This document shows positions 44,337-52,888 of a DNA stretch of 64,000 bases, one piece after another. Numbering within the stretch: the stretch's first letter is position 1; each line of letters begins with the position of its first letter. The notes under the pieces were generated by a model. It searched no databases, was not told where the DNA came from, and saw only the letters and a program-made list of their open reading frames with translations. The stretch comes from Microtetraspora sp. NBRC 16547 (lineage in GTDB: Bacteria > Actinomycetota > Actinomycetes > Streptosporangiales > Streptosporangiaceae), in NCBI RefSeq assembly GCF_030268965.1, contig NZ_BSSE01000001.1, forward strand, positions 321,796-385,795, read 5' to 3'. Both the position numbers and the translations under genes were made by a program.

Positions 44337-47087
44337 ATGGCGGTGCGGCCGGACGTGACCATAGTCGTGATCACCTACAACGACGCCGCCCGGCTCCCCA
44401 GGGCGGTCGGCTCGCTCCTCCACCAGTCGCTGCGCAACATCGAGATCATCGTCGTGGACGACGCGAGCACCGACGGCACCGCCCAGGTCGTCCGCGACCT
44501 GCCCCGGGTCCGGTACATCCGCCGGAGATCCAACAGCGGCGGCTGCGGAGCGCCGCGCAACGCCGGGATGAACGCGGCCCGCGCGCCGTACATCATGTTC
44601 CTCGACAGCGACGACGAACTGCCGCGGCACGCCTGCAAGAGCCTGCTGACCGAGATCGAGCGGACCGGCGCCGACTTCGTGACCGGCCAGATCTCGCGGC
44701 TGATCGAGGAGACCGGCAAGACGACGCCCTACTACCCCTCGCTCTTCCGCAGACGGCGGGTCGTCCCGGGGATCGCCGCCGACCCCGCGATGTTCTTCGA
44801 CGGGTTCTCGACCAACAAGCTCTACCGGCTCGGCTTCCTGCGTGAGCACGGCCTGCGGTTCCGCGAGGACGTGCTCTACGAGGACCACATCTTCACGGCC
44901 GCCCTCTACCGCGCCGCGAAGCGGTTCGCGGTCGTGCCGTGGCCGGTCTACCTGTGGCATCGGGCGCCCGGCGATGACGTGTCGATCTCGCTCCGCCTCG
45001 GCGCGATCGACAACGTGCGGCACCGGGTGGTCGCGGCGGAGGCCGCCGACCGGATACTCCGGCGCGGCGGCCTGGCCGGCCTCGTACCGGAGCGACAGCA
45101 CCGGTTCGTCGCCCAGGACCTCCGGGTCTACCTCAACGCGCTGCCGAGGTTCGACGCGGTGTGGGCCAAGGACTTCGCCGCGGTGGTCCGGCCGTACCTC
45201 GCGGCGCTCGAACCCGGCGTGCTGGACCGGGCGGAACCGATGATCAGGGTGTGCGCGCGGCTCATACTCGCCGACCGGATCGAGGACCTGCGTGTGGCGG
45301 CGCGGTCGCTGACCGGGGGCAGGGCGGCTCCCCGCGAGGCGGTCACGCGGGACGGGCGGACCTACTGGGGCGCCGACGCGGACCCCGACCTCGACATCAC
45401 GGCCATGCGGCTCGCCGAGCTGCCGTTCTCCGCGACCCGGATCAGGCACGAGGTCACCCAGGCGTCGCTGACCCGCTCCGTCCTGTCCCTCACGATCCGC
45501 ACCTACGACCCGTTCTCCGTGCTCGACCGCCACCCGACGACGGCCCACCTCGTCGTCGGCGCCCATCGCGTACGACTCTCGCCGCGGGAGCACCCGGAGG
45601 GCGGCTACCTGATCCGGGCCCGCGTGGATCTGACGAAGGCGAATCCCGGCCCCTTCTGGTGGGCCGGCTTCCACGACCCCAAGCTCGTCTTCACCCGCGC
45701 GGACGGGCACAGCACCAGTGACCGCCTGCTCGCCGATCCCTCGCTGCCGCCGCTCACGGCGTCCACGCCGACGCACCGGGTGACCGTACGCCCGGAGGGC
45801 GACAGCGCCCTCCTGCGCACGGTGTGGGAGCGGCGCGGGCCGTTCCGGCAGGTGGTGCCGCGGCTGCTCGCCCTGCGCCGGGCGGTCATCAGGCGCACCA
45901 GTGACCGGAACCTCAAGCTCAGGATCTACAAGCGCCTGATCCGGGTCGTTCCCCGGCGGCGCGACCTCGTGCTGTTCGAGGCCGACTGCGGCAGGGGCTA
46001 CACCGGGCATCCCCGGTACATCCACGAGGAGATCCACCGCAGGAAGCTGCCGCTCAGGTCGGTCTGGTCGGTGTCGGCGAACCGGCGGAACTTCCCCCGC
46101 GACGTGACCAAGGTCCGGCGGATGAGCTGGCGTTATCTGTGGACGATGGCGCGGGCCGGGTGGTGGGTGGACAGCCACGGCATGCCGCTGGGCTTCCCCA
46201 AACCGCCCGGCACCCGCTACCTGCAGACGTGGCACGGTCAGGGCTCCAAGCCGGTCGGGCTCAACTCGCCGGACCTGCGCGGGGACTTCCCCGGCCCGCG
46301 CGAGGAGTGGCGCGCGAACGTGGCCCGCTGGGACGCCCTGGTCGCCCCCAGCGCGGAGTTCGAGCGGATCTTCCTGCCCGCCAACGAGTACGTCGGCCCG
46401 CTGCTGCGGTACGGCTCACCGCGCTGCGACGTGCTGGTGCGCGGGGACGCCACGGCGGCGGCGCGGGCCAGGGAGCGTCTGGAGATCGAGGAGGGCGCCC
46501 GGGTCCTGCTGTACGCGCCGACCTACCGGGACAGCGCGAAGCTCTCCGGCCGGTCGGTCCGGGTGGACCTCGACCGGCTGGCGGCCGAGCTGTTCCCCGA
46601 ATGGGTCCTGGTCCTGCGCACCCACCCGGTGGAGCGGTACGCGGTGCCCGAGCGGCTGCGGCACTTCGTCCGGCCCGCGGGAGGCTATCCCGAGATCAAC
46701 GACCTGATGCTGACCGCGGACGTGCTGCTGACCGACTACTCATCGGTGATGTGCGACTTCGCGGTCACCGGCAAGCCGATCGTGCTGTTCACCGACGACT
46801 GGGAGGAGTACCGCCGGGTCGAGCGCGGCTTCCACCACGACCTGACCGAGATCGCCCCCGGCCCGTGCGTCACCACCACGGAGGAGCTGATCCGCGTGCT
46901 CCGCGACCTCCGCCCGCCGCGACACGCGGCACGAGACGCGGCACGAGACGCGGCACGAGACGCGGAGAGATACGCGGAGAGATACGCGGCCTTCCGCCGC
47001 ATGTGGTGCGCCCGGGAGAAGGGAGAGGCGGCGGCCCGCGTCGTCGACGTGTTCTTCGCCGGGTTCGTCCGGAAGCGGCCGGCCTGA
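44337..47087 (+). CDS. GT2 glycosyltransferase fused to TagF-like glycerophosphotransferase
   Basis: A 916-aa cytoplasmic enzyme with two catalytic parts: N-terminal GT-A glycosyltransferase (about 8-230; VITYNDAARL, VVDDAST, LDSDDEL) and C-terminal CDP-glycerol glycerophosphotransferase (about 560-890; LQTWHGQGSKP with His 633, and TDYSSVMCDFA). It likely extends a wall teichoic acid-type polyol-phosphate polymer and adds a sugar to it. ATG 44337 follows GGGGGG. A basic/Ala repeat lies near the end. First gene of the plus-strand part of the surface-polymer locus; the next gene overlaps by 1 bp. Confidence 0.88.
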   Translation: MAVRPDVTIVVITYNDAARLPRAVGSLLHQSLRNIEIIVVDDASTDGTAQVVRDLPRVRYIRRRSNSGGCGAPRNAGMNAARAPYIMFLDSDDELPRHACKSLLTEIERTGADFVTGQISRLIEETGKTTPYYPSLFRRRRVVPGIAADPAMFFDGFSTNKLYRLGFLREHGLRFREDVLYEDHIFTAALYRAAKRFAVVPWPVYLWHRAPGDDVSISLRLGAIDNVRHRVVAAEAADRILRRGGLAGLVPERQHRFVAQDLRVYLNALPRFDAVWAKDFAAVVRPYLAALEPGVLDRAEPMIRVCARLILADRIEDLRVAARSLTGGRAAPREAVTRDGRTYWGADADPDLDITAMRLAELPFSATRIRHEVTQASLTRSVLSLTIRTYDPFSVLDRHPTTAHLVVGAHRVRLSPREHPEGGYLIRARVDLTKANPGPFWWAGFHDPKLVFTRADGHSTSDRLLADPSLPPLTASTPTHRVTVRPEGDSALLRTVWERRGPFRQVVPRLLALRRAVIRRTSDRNLKLRIYKRLIRVVPRRRDLVLFEADCGRGYTGHPRYIHEEIHRRKLPLRSVWSVSANRRNFPRDVTKVRRMSWRYLWTMARAGWWVDSHGMPLGFPKPPGTRYLQTWHGQGSKPVGLNSPDLRGDFPGPREEWRANVARWDALVAPSAEFERIFLPANEYVGPLLRYGSPRCDVLVRGDATAAARARERLEIEEGARVLLYAPTYRDSAKLSGRSVRVDLDRLAAELFPEWVLVLRTHPVERYAVPERLRHFVRPAGGYPEINDLMLTADVLLTDYSSVMCDFAVTGKPIVLFTDDWEEYRRVERGFHHDLTEIAPGPCVTTTEELIRVLRDLRPPRHAARDAARDAARDAERYAERYAAFRRMWCAREKGEAAARVVDVFFAGFVRKRPA

Positions 47088-48172
47088 TGAGGACCGTTCT
47101 GTTCGCCTGCGTGGACGCCGACACCCTCGGCGGGATCCAGCGCGTTACGCACACCGTCGCGCAGGGCCTCGCCGGACGCGGCTACGAGGTCCACGTGGCC
47201 GGCCTGCACCGGTCCGCCGACCCCGTCCGCTACGTCGAGCACCCCGCGTACGAGCACCACGTCCTCAGCACGGAACCAGCCGGACGGTCCCGGAGCCGGG
47301 CCGAGCGCCGGGCGATCACGCGACTGCTCGCCGACGTCGGCCCCTGCTATGTCGTGATGACCTCACCCGGGGTGGTGACCAGGATGCGGGACCTGCTGAC
47401 GCCGCACCGCGATCTCGGCATCGGGCAGTATCACGGGTCGTTCGACCACGCCGTCGGCTCGTGGCACTTCCGCTCGGTGCGGGCGCACTACGGCGAGCTC
47501 GACCAGGCGGTGTTCCTCAGCGCCGACGACGCCAGGCGGTTCTCCGAGGCGGCCCTGCTGCCCAACGCCTGCCATCTGCCGAACCCGCTCCCCGGCTGGC
47601 CGCCGACGGTGTCGTCCGTCGGCGGCCGGCGGATCCTGGGTGTGGGGCGGCTGTCCGGGGTCAAGCGGTTCGACCGGCTGATCTCGGCGTTCGCCCGGGC
47701 ATGCCGTTCGGGAGGGGACCCGGGCTGGGAGCTGCACCTGATCGGGGACGGGCCGGAAGTGGAGCGGCTCCGGTTACACGCGGCGGCCGAGGGCGTCGCG
47801 AGCACTGTGATCTTCCGGGGGCGGATACCGGCGGCGGGGATGCCGGCCGAGTACCTCAAGGCCTCAGCGGTGGGGCTGTCGAGCGAGCACGAGGGACTGC
47901 CGCTGGTCATCGGGGAGGCGGCGTCGTACGGGGTGCCGTGCGCGGCGTTCGACGTGTCCGGGGGCGTCCGCGCGCTGGTGCTGCCGGAACGGACCGGCCT
48001 GCTCGTCCCCCCGGCGGACGTCCCGGCTCTCGCCGCCGCGCTGTCCCGGCTGATGGGCTCCGCGGACGAGCGGCGGCGGCTGGGTGCCGCCGCCCGCCTG
48101 CACGCGGAGCGGTTCCGGCTGGAACACGTACTCGACCGATGGACGTCGCTGCTGGAGCACGTCAGCCGTTGA
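47087..48172 (+). CDS. GT4-family glycosyltransferase
   Basis: A 361-aa retaining glycosyltransferase (GT-B, family 4): N-terminal domain with GGIQRVTHTVAQGLAGRGYEV and C-terminal nucleotide-sugar site with GVGRLSGVKRFDRLI, LIGDGPE and SSEHEGLPLVIGEAA (EX7E motif). ATG 47087 overlaps the preceding stop (TGATG), so it is translated with the TagF fusion. It ends in 11-bp convergent overlap with a sulfotransferase gene. Confidence 0.92.
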   Translation: MRTVLFACVDADTLGGIQRVTHTVAQGLAGRGYEVHVAGLHRSADPVRYVEHPAYEHHVLSTEPAGRSRSRAERRAITRLLADVGPCYVVMTSPGVVTRMRDLLTPHRDLGIGQYHGSFDHAVGSWHFRSVRAHYGELDQAVFLSADDARRFSEAALLPNACHLPNPLPGWPPTVSSVGGRRILGVGRLSGVKRFDRLISAFARACRSGGDPGWELHLIGDGPEVERLRLHAAAEGVASTVIFRGRIPAAGMPAEYLKASAVGLSSEHEGLPLVIGEAASYGVPCAAFDVSGGVRALVLPERTGLLVPPADVPALAAALSRLMGSADERRRLGAAARLHAERFRLEHVLDRWTSLLEHVSR

Positions 48173-49202
48173 CGAGCTCACGGGGACGCGTCGCGGGGAC
48201 GCCGGCGAGGGTGCGCTGGCCGTCGGTCAGGAGGGCGGCCAGCGGGCCGGGTTCGCGCAGGCGGACCAGCAGGTCGCGGTTGCGCTTGCGCCAGCGCGCG
48301 GCCTTCCGCTTGCCCGCGGCGGCCTTGTACGCCGAGATGTGCTGGCGCTCCGCCTTGGGCGCTCCGCTCAGCTCGTACCCGCACTCCGCCAGCCGCTCGC
48401 CGAGCACGTCCTCGCAAAGCGCGATCTCCCACGGCTCCAGCCGGGCGGACCAGCTGCCCGCGCGCGAGGTGGTGACGTCGCCGTGCGTGTTGCGGTGCCA
48501 GACCTTGTGCGCGGGCACCGCGACGCGGGCCACGTGCCTGGGCTCGCACATCCCCGGGTCGTAGTCCTCGCCGATGAACGCGCACAGCTTCCTGAGCTCC
48601 CGCTCGGGCTCGGCCGTCAGGTCCTCGTACCGGAGCTGGTAGAAGGTGTCCTCGGAGAGCCGGCGGGCGTTACGGCGGCCGAAGTCGATGGCCTCGGCCC
48701 AGTTGGCCACGGCGTGGAAGCTGTCCAGCGTGTACCAGGGCATCTCCTTCAGGGAGGCGACGCAGTCACGGCCGTCCCTGATCAGGTGGATGAACTGGGC
48801 GTCGGGGAACATGCGCATCAGCATGTCCACGTGCTTGAAGTAGCTGGGCCGCTTGTCGCCCCAGCGCGGCTTGCCGAACCGCTCGGCGTAGCTCTTGAAG
48901 ACCGTCCCGATGACCGAGCCGAAGCTGCCCGGCCCCATCATCGCCGTCTGGACGAACTCGGCCTTGTCGAGACCCAGCTCGCGGAACTTGGTGTTCCTGC
49001 CGTTGGCAATCCACTCCGCGAGCCTGCGGCGGTTCTCCGCCTGCCGCATGTCTCCGTACGACTTGCGCGAGAAGTAGGCCGGGACCAGGAACCGTGTCTC
49101 CGGCGGAACCGCGATGCGCGGGTGGGAATGCAGCATGAGCTGCAGCATCGTCGTGCCCGAGCGCGGGCAGCCGACGACGAAGATCGGCCTGTCCGACTGC
49201 AT
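48162..49202 (-). CDS. Sulfotransferase (PAPS-dependent) A
   Basis: A 346-aa cytosolic sulfotransferase of the Sulfotransfer_3 type. The 5'-phosphosulfate loop is FVVGCPRSGTT (about 7-17), and the 3'-phosphate motif lies in IRDGRDCVASLKEMPW. It would move sulfate from PAPS to a hydroxyl of a lipid or glycan. ATG 49202 has GGGGGA upstream; the frame extends to 49211. A close paralogue follows upstream (49244-50290), so the locus encodes a pair. Confidence 0.88.
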   Translation of the reverse strand: MQSDRPIFVVGCPRSGTTMLQLMLHSHPRIAVPPETRFLVPAYFSRKSYGDMRQAENRRRLAEWIANGRNTKFRELGLDKAEFVQTAMMGPGSFGSVIGTVFKSYAERFGKPRWGDKRPSYFKHVDMLMRMFPDAQFIHLIRDGRDCVASLKEMPWYTLDSFHAVANWAEAIDFGRRNARRLSEDTFYQLRYEDLTAEPERELRKLCAFIGEDYDPGMCEPRHVARVAVPAHKVWHRNTHGDVTTSRAGSWSARLEPWEIALCEDVLGERLAECGYELSGAPKAERQHISAYKAAAGKRKAARWRKRNRDLLVRLREPGPLAALLTDGQRTLAGVPATRPRELVNG

Positions 49203-49243
49203 GGAAATCAATCCCCCTGTGTTGGAAACTCAGCGTGCGGCGA

Positions 49244-50290
49244 CTAACGTGCGCCGACGCGGTGCGGCGGCCGATGGCTTGTCCGCTCCGGAAGTCCCGC
49301 GAGCGCGCGCTGTCCCTCGGTCAGCAGCGCCGCCACCGGGCCGGGCTCACGTAGCCGGTCGATCCGCTCGGTGATGCCCTTCCGCCAGTTCCTCCAGCGA
49401 AAGCGCGACTCCACCTTCCGGTAGGCCGCCAGGTGCTCCCGGGCCGGCTGCGGCGCTCCGCTGAGCGTGTAGCCCTGGTCGAGCAGGCGCTCCCCCAGCA
49501 CCGACTCGCACAGCCCGATCTCCCACGGCTCCAGCCGCTCGGCCCAGGTGCCCGACCGTTCCGTGGTCACCTCCGAGCGGGTGTTGACATGCCAGGTCTT
49601 GCGATCCGGCACGACGTCCGCGACCCGGTACGGCTCTCGCATCGCGGGGTGGTACTCCTCGCCGATGAAGGCGCACAGCCGGGTCAGCGCGTGCTCCGGA
49701 TCGGCGGTCAGCTCCTCGTACCGCAGCTCGTGGTAGCTGTCGGGTGCGAACTTCCGCGCCGCCCGCCGCCCGAGGTCGATCGCCTCGGCCCAGCGGTGCG
49801 CCGCGTGGTAGACGTCCTCGCCGAACCACGGCATCTCCTTGAGCGAGGCCACGCAGTCCCGGCCGTCCCTGATCAGGTGGATGATCTGGGCGTCGGGGAA
49901 CATGGCCAGGATCTCGTCGAGATGGCGGATGTACGGCGGCCGCTTGTCGCCCCAGCGGGGCTTGTCGAACCGCTCGGCGAACATTTGGTAGACAAGGCCG
50001 ACGACCGAGCCGAGGCTGCCCGGCCCCTCAATGGCCCGTGTGATGTACGTGTCGCGGTCGACGCCCAGGTCTTCGAACTGGGTGCGGTTCCCGTCGACGA
50101 TCCACTCGGCGAGCTTGCGCCTGTTGGCGGCCTGCCGCATGTCGCCGTACTTGTGGCGCCTGTTGTAGGCGTGGACGACGATGCGGGTCTCCGGCGGCAC
50201 GGCCAGCCGCGGATGGGCGTGCAACATCAGTTGGAGGAGGGTGGTACCCGAGCGCGGGCACCCTACAACGAAGATCGGCCGTTCAGACAA
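49244..50290 (-). CDS. Sulfotransferase (PAPS-dependent) B
   Basis: A 348-aa paralogue of the neighbouring sulfotransferase, sharing FVVGCPRSGTT, the RWGDKRP segment and IRDGRDCVASLKEMPW. TTG 50290 follows GGGAGAAGG and overlaps the upstream CDP-alcohol transferase stop by 8 bp, so the two are coupled. Having two similar enzymes suggests two acceptor positions or two acceptors. No PAPS-synthesis genes are in the window. Confidence 0.88.
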   Translation of the reverse strand: MSERPIFVVGCPRSGTTLLQLMLHAHPRLAVPPETRIVVHAYNRRHKYGDMRQAANRRKLAEWIVDGNRTQFEDLGVDRDTYITRAIEGPGSLGSVVGLVYQMFAERFDKPRWGDKRPPYIRHLDEILAMFPDAQIIHLIRDGRDCVASLKEMPWFGEDVYHAAHRWAEAIDLGRRAARKFAPDSYHELRYEELTADPEHALTRLCAFIGEEYHPAMREPYRVADVVPDRKTWHVNTRSEVTTERSGTWAERLEPWEIGLCESVLGERLLDQGYTLSGAPQPAREHLAAYRKVESRFRWRNWRKGITERIDRLREPGPVAALLTEGQRALAGLPERTSHRPPHRVGAR

Positions 50291-51191
50291 GAACCTTCTC
50301 CCTTTCCCTTACCGACACAGCGCGGGGCACCTCTCTGCTCGCCAGCCAGGCTCGGTAGATGAGGATGCACTCGAACGCCAGCAGCAACGCGCCGACCAGC
50401 GCGGACGTCCACAGCCAGGCCACGGCGCCGAGGACCGGACCGATCACGAAGACCGCGGCGTGGAACTCGATGCCGCTGATCAGGTGCGAGCGGACGCGAT
50501 GCGCCACGAGGAACCTGCGGACGCGGTCGTACCAGGGGAACTGCGCGCGGAAACCTCTCTGCAGGTCGACCAGCTCCCGGCCGTCCTCGTCGCCGGTCCG
50601 CTCGAAGTCGCGCCGCACCTGCTCGGTGCTGCTTCCGGGGGCGGCGCCGAGCAGCTCGTCCATGAAGACGCACTCGGCGCCCGCGCTCTCTCTGGCGGCC
50701 GCCCGCGTGCTGTCCCGGACCCGCTTGAGCTGCGGGCCGTTGATGTAGCGGAACAGGTCGAGAACGACCACCGCGGCGCCGGCCAGTACGTAGACAATGT
50801 CACCGGTCCGCGCGTACAGGGCGGACGCGATGCCGAACGAGCAGCAGAGGACTCTGATGCGGTCGCCTACGTAGTCCAGCCAGAGCCCGAACGGTGTCCC
50901 GGTGCCCTTCAGCCGAGCGATCTTGCCGTCCATGCAGTCGACGGTGAAGCTCACGAAGAACAGAACCGCACCCGCGATCAGCAACTCCTGCGCGAAGCAG
51001 ACGGCCGAGGTGAGGCCGAGCACCATGGACAGGCGGGTCAGCCCGTTCGGCGTGATCGAGGTGTGATTGGCCACCAGCAGCGCGAGCCGGCAGGCGATCG
51101 GATCGACCAGGAAGACGGTCCACCACGAGTCCCTGGGCTTACGCACTGCCAGCACATCGTCCAGCGTGAAGCGTCCCATGCACGCAAGCAT
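50283..51191 (-). CDS. CDP-alcohol phosphatidyltransferase family membrane enzyme
   Basis: A 302-aa integral membrane enzyme with the full CDP-OH_P motif: DGKIAR, eight residues, then GLWLDYVGD. About six helices surround an ~80-residue soluble insert (about 155-230) containing DLQRGFRAQFPWYDR, unusual for phospholipid synthases. It joins a CDP-activated lipid or polyol to an alcohol. Starting ATG 51191 (or 51179). First gene of the minus-strand sulfotransferase unit; divergent from the Stealth gene. Confidence 0.87.
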   Translation of the reverse strand: MLACMGRFTLDDVLAVRKPRDSWWTVFLVDPIACRLALLVANHTSITPNGLTRLSMVLGLTSAVCFAQELLIAGAVLFFVSFTVDCMDGKIARLKGTGTPFGLWLDYVGDRIRVLCCSFGIASALYARTGDIVYVLAGAAVVVLDLFRYINGPQLKRVRDSTRAAARESAGAECVFMDELLGAAPGSSTEQVRRDFERTGDEDGRELVDLQRGFRAQFPWYDRVRRFLVAHRVRSHLISGIEFHAAVFVIGPVLGAVAWLWTSALVGALLLAFECILIYRAWLASREVPRAVSVREREKVLV

Positions 51192-51334
51192 GACTACGGG
51201 GAGTAGCCAGGCACATGCGACTCGGTGCTAGGGAGGTCAACTCGTTGCCAGTTCTTGACTCTCCCACCGACCTCGTCAAAGCGTCCGGCGAGCGCGAGTG
51301 ACATCGGTTACAGTCCTGTATCCGGGGGGAGATC

Positions 51335-52888
51335 ATGCCGGTTGGAACGCTGTATCAACGGCTACGAAAGCGCCTGGTCGCCGGGGGAACCACACCGGAC
51401 ACCGCGCTGATCAGGGAGGACGCGAGCCCGCTACAGGCTCAGCGGGAGACCTTCGGGCTGGTGTGCTCGGCGCTCGCGGGCGCCGGCGTGCCGTACTTCT
51501 GCGTGCGCCCGCCGCGGGGAAGGCCGCCCGCGGTGGCGGTCCCCGAGACCCACCGGTCAGAGGCGCTGTCAGCTCTGGCCCGCTGCGGCCGGCCGCTCCT
51601 CGCCGGGCGGCAGCCGTACGGCAGGCGGGGCGAGCGGTCGGCGGAGGTGGGCGAGATGCGCCCGCTCCGCCGCGCCGGGACGCTGGAGAACGCCCGGGTC
51701 GTGCGGCTCGCGCTCTACTTCACCAGCCCGTCGCACACCCTCACGCTGGGCGCCGAGTACGGCTGCGACCTGGAGTTCTGGTCGCCCGAGGGCGACACGC
51801 TGGTGGCGCCGCGTCCCAATCGGTCGTGCGACGTCGTGCCCCTGCACGGGGAGACGGTCCAGGGCGGCGAGGAGCTGTTCAACAACCTCGTCTCGCCGTC
51901 ACGGAGCATCGGCGGCTATCCCACGCGGCCGGAGTTCACCCGCCGTCTGGTCGACGACATCGACTTCCCGATCGACGCGGTCTACACGTGGGTGGACGGT
52001 TCCGATCCGGCCTGGCGCGCCCGCAGGGACCTGGCGCTGACCGGCGGGCTCAGCGAGCTCGCCACGACCGACGCCCGTTTCGTCAGCAGGGACGAGCTGC
52101 GCTACTCGCTGCGCTCGCTCCTGACGTACGCGCCCTGGGTGAACCGGGTGTGGGTGGTCACCGACGGGCAGCGGCCTCCCTGGCTGAACACCTCGGACCC
52201 GCTCATCTCGGTCGTGGACCACAAGGAGATCTTCAGCGACCCGTCCGTGCTGCCGGTGTTCAACTCGCACGCGATCGAGACGCAGCTGCACCACATCGAC
52301 GGGCTGTCCGAGCAGTTCCTTTACCTGAACGACGACTTCTTCCTTGGGCGGCCGCTGCCGGCGCACACGTTCTTCGAGGGGAACGGGATGCCGCACTTCT
52401 TCCCGAGCATCGTGCACGTGCCGTTCGGCTCTCCGGCGGACGAGGAATCCCCGGTCCACGCGGCCGGCATGAACAACCGGCGGATCCTGGAAGACCTGTC
52501 CGGACGGACGCTCACCCAGAAGATGAAGCACGTCCCCTACGCCCTGCGCCGCTCCCTCATGTACGAGGTCGAGGAACGCTTCGCCGAGGACTTCACGGCG
52601 ACGGCGCGCGGCGCGTTCCGCAAGTCCAGTGATATCTCGGTCGTGTCGTCACTCATTCATTACTACGGCTACCTGACCGGGCGGGCGGCGCCCGGCATGA
52701 TCGAGTACACCTACGTCGATCTGGCGCTGGAGGAGACCCCGGCCAAGCTGCGCCGCATGCTGGCCAAGCGCAAGCACGACGCCTTCTGCCTCAACGACAC
52801 CGCGCCGACCACCGAGGAGCAGGACGCGCTGCTGATGCGCTTCCTGGAGGCGTACTACCCGACGCCGAACTCGTTCGAGCTGTCCTGA
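51335..52888 (+). CDS. Stealth-family hexose-1-phosphoryltransferase
   Basis: A 517-aa protein with the Stealth conserved regions: IDAVYTWVDGSDP (CR1), then SRDELRYSLRSLL through WVVTDGQRPPWLN, then FLYLNDDFFLGRPL. Known members link sugar-1-phosphates into capsules (e.g. NmXcbA). N-terminal ~200 residues are a variable cap domain. ATG 51335 at the head of a short leader. It supports phosphodiester bonds in the polymer. Its 3' end overlaps a GT39-like gene by 34 bp. Confidence 0.92.
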   Translation: MPVGTLYQRLRKRLVAGGTTPDTALIREDASPLQAQRETFGLVCSALAGAGVPYFCVRPPRGRPPAVAVPETHRSEALSALARCGRPLLAGRQPYGRRGERSAEVGEMRPLRRAGTLENARVVRLALYFTSPSHTLTLGAEYGCDLEFWSPEGDTLVAPRPNRSCDVVPLHGETVQGGEELFNNLVSPSRSIGGYPTRPEFTRRLVDDIDFPIDAVYTWVDGSDPAWRARRDLALTGGLSELATTDARFVSRDELRYSLRSLLTYAPWVNRVWVVTDGQRPPWLNTSDPLISVVDHKEIFSDPSVLPVFNSHAIETQLHHIDGLSEQFLYLNDDFFLGRPLPAHTFFEGNGMPHFFPSIVHVPFGSPADEESPVHAAGMNNRRILEDLSGRTLTQKMKHVPYALRRSLMYEVEERFAEDFTATARGAFRKSSDISVVSSLIHYYGYLTGRAAPGMIEYTYVDLALEETPAKLRRMLAKRKHDAFCLNDTAPTTEEQDALLMRFLEAYYPTPNSFELS

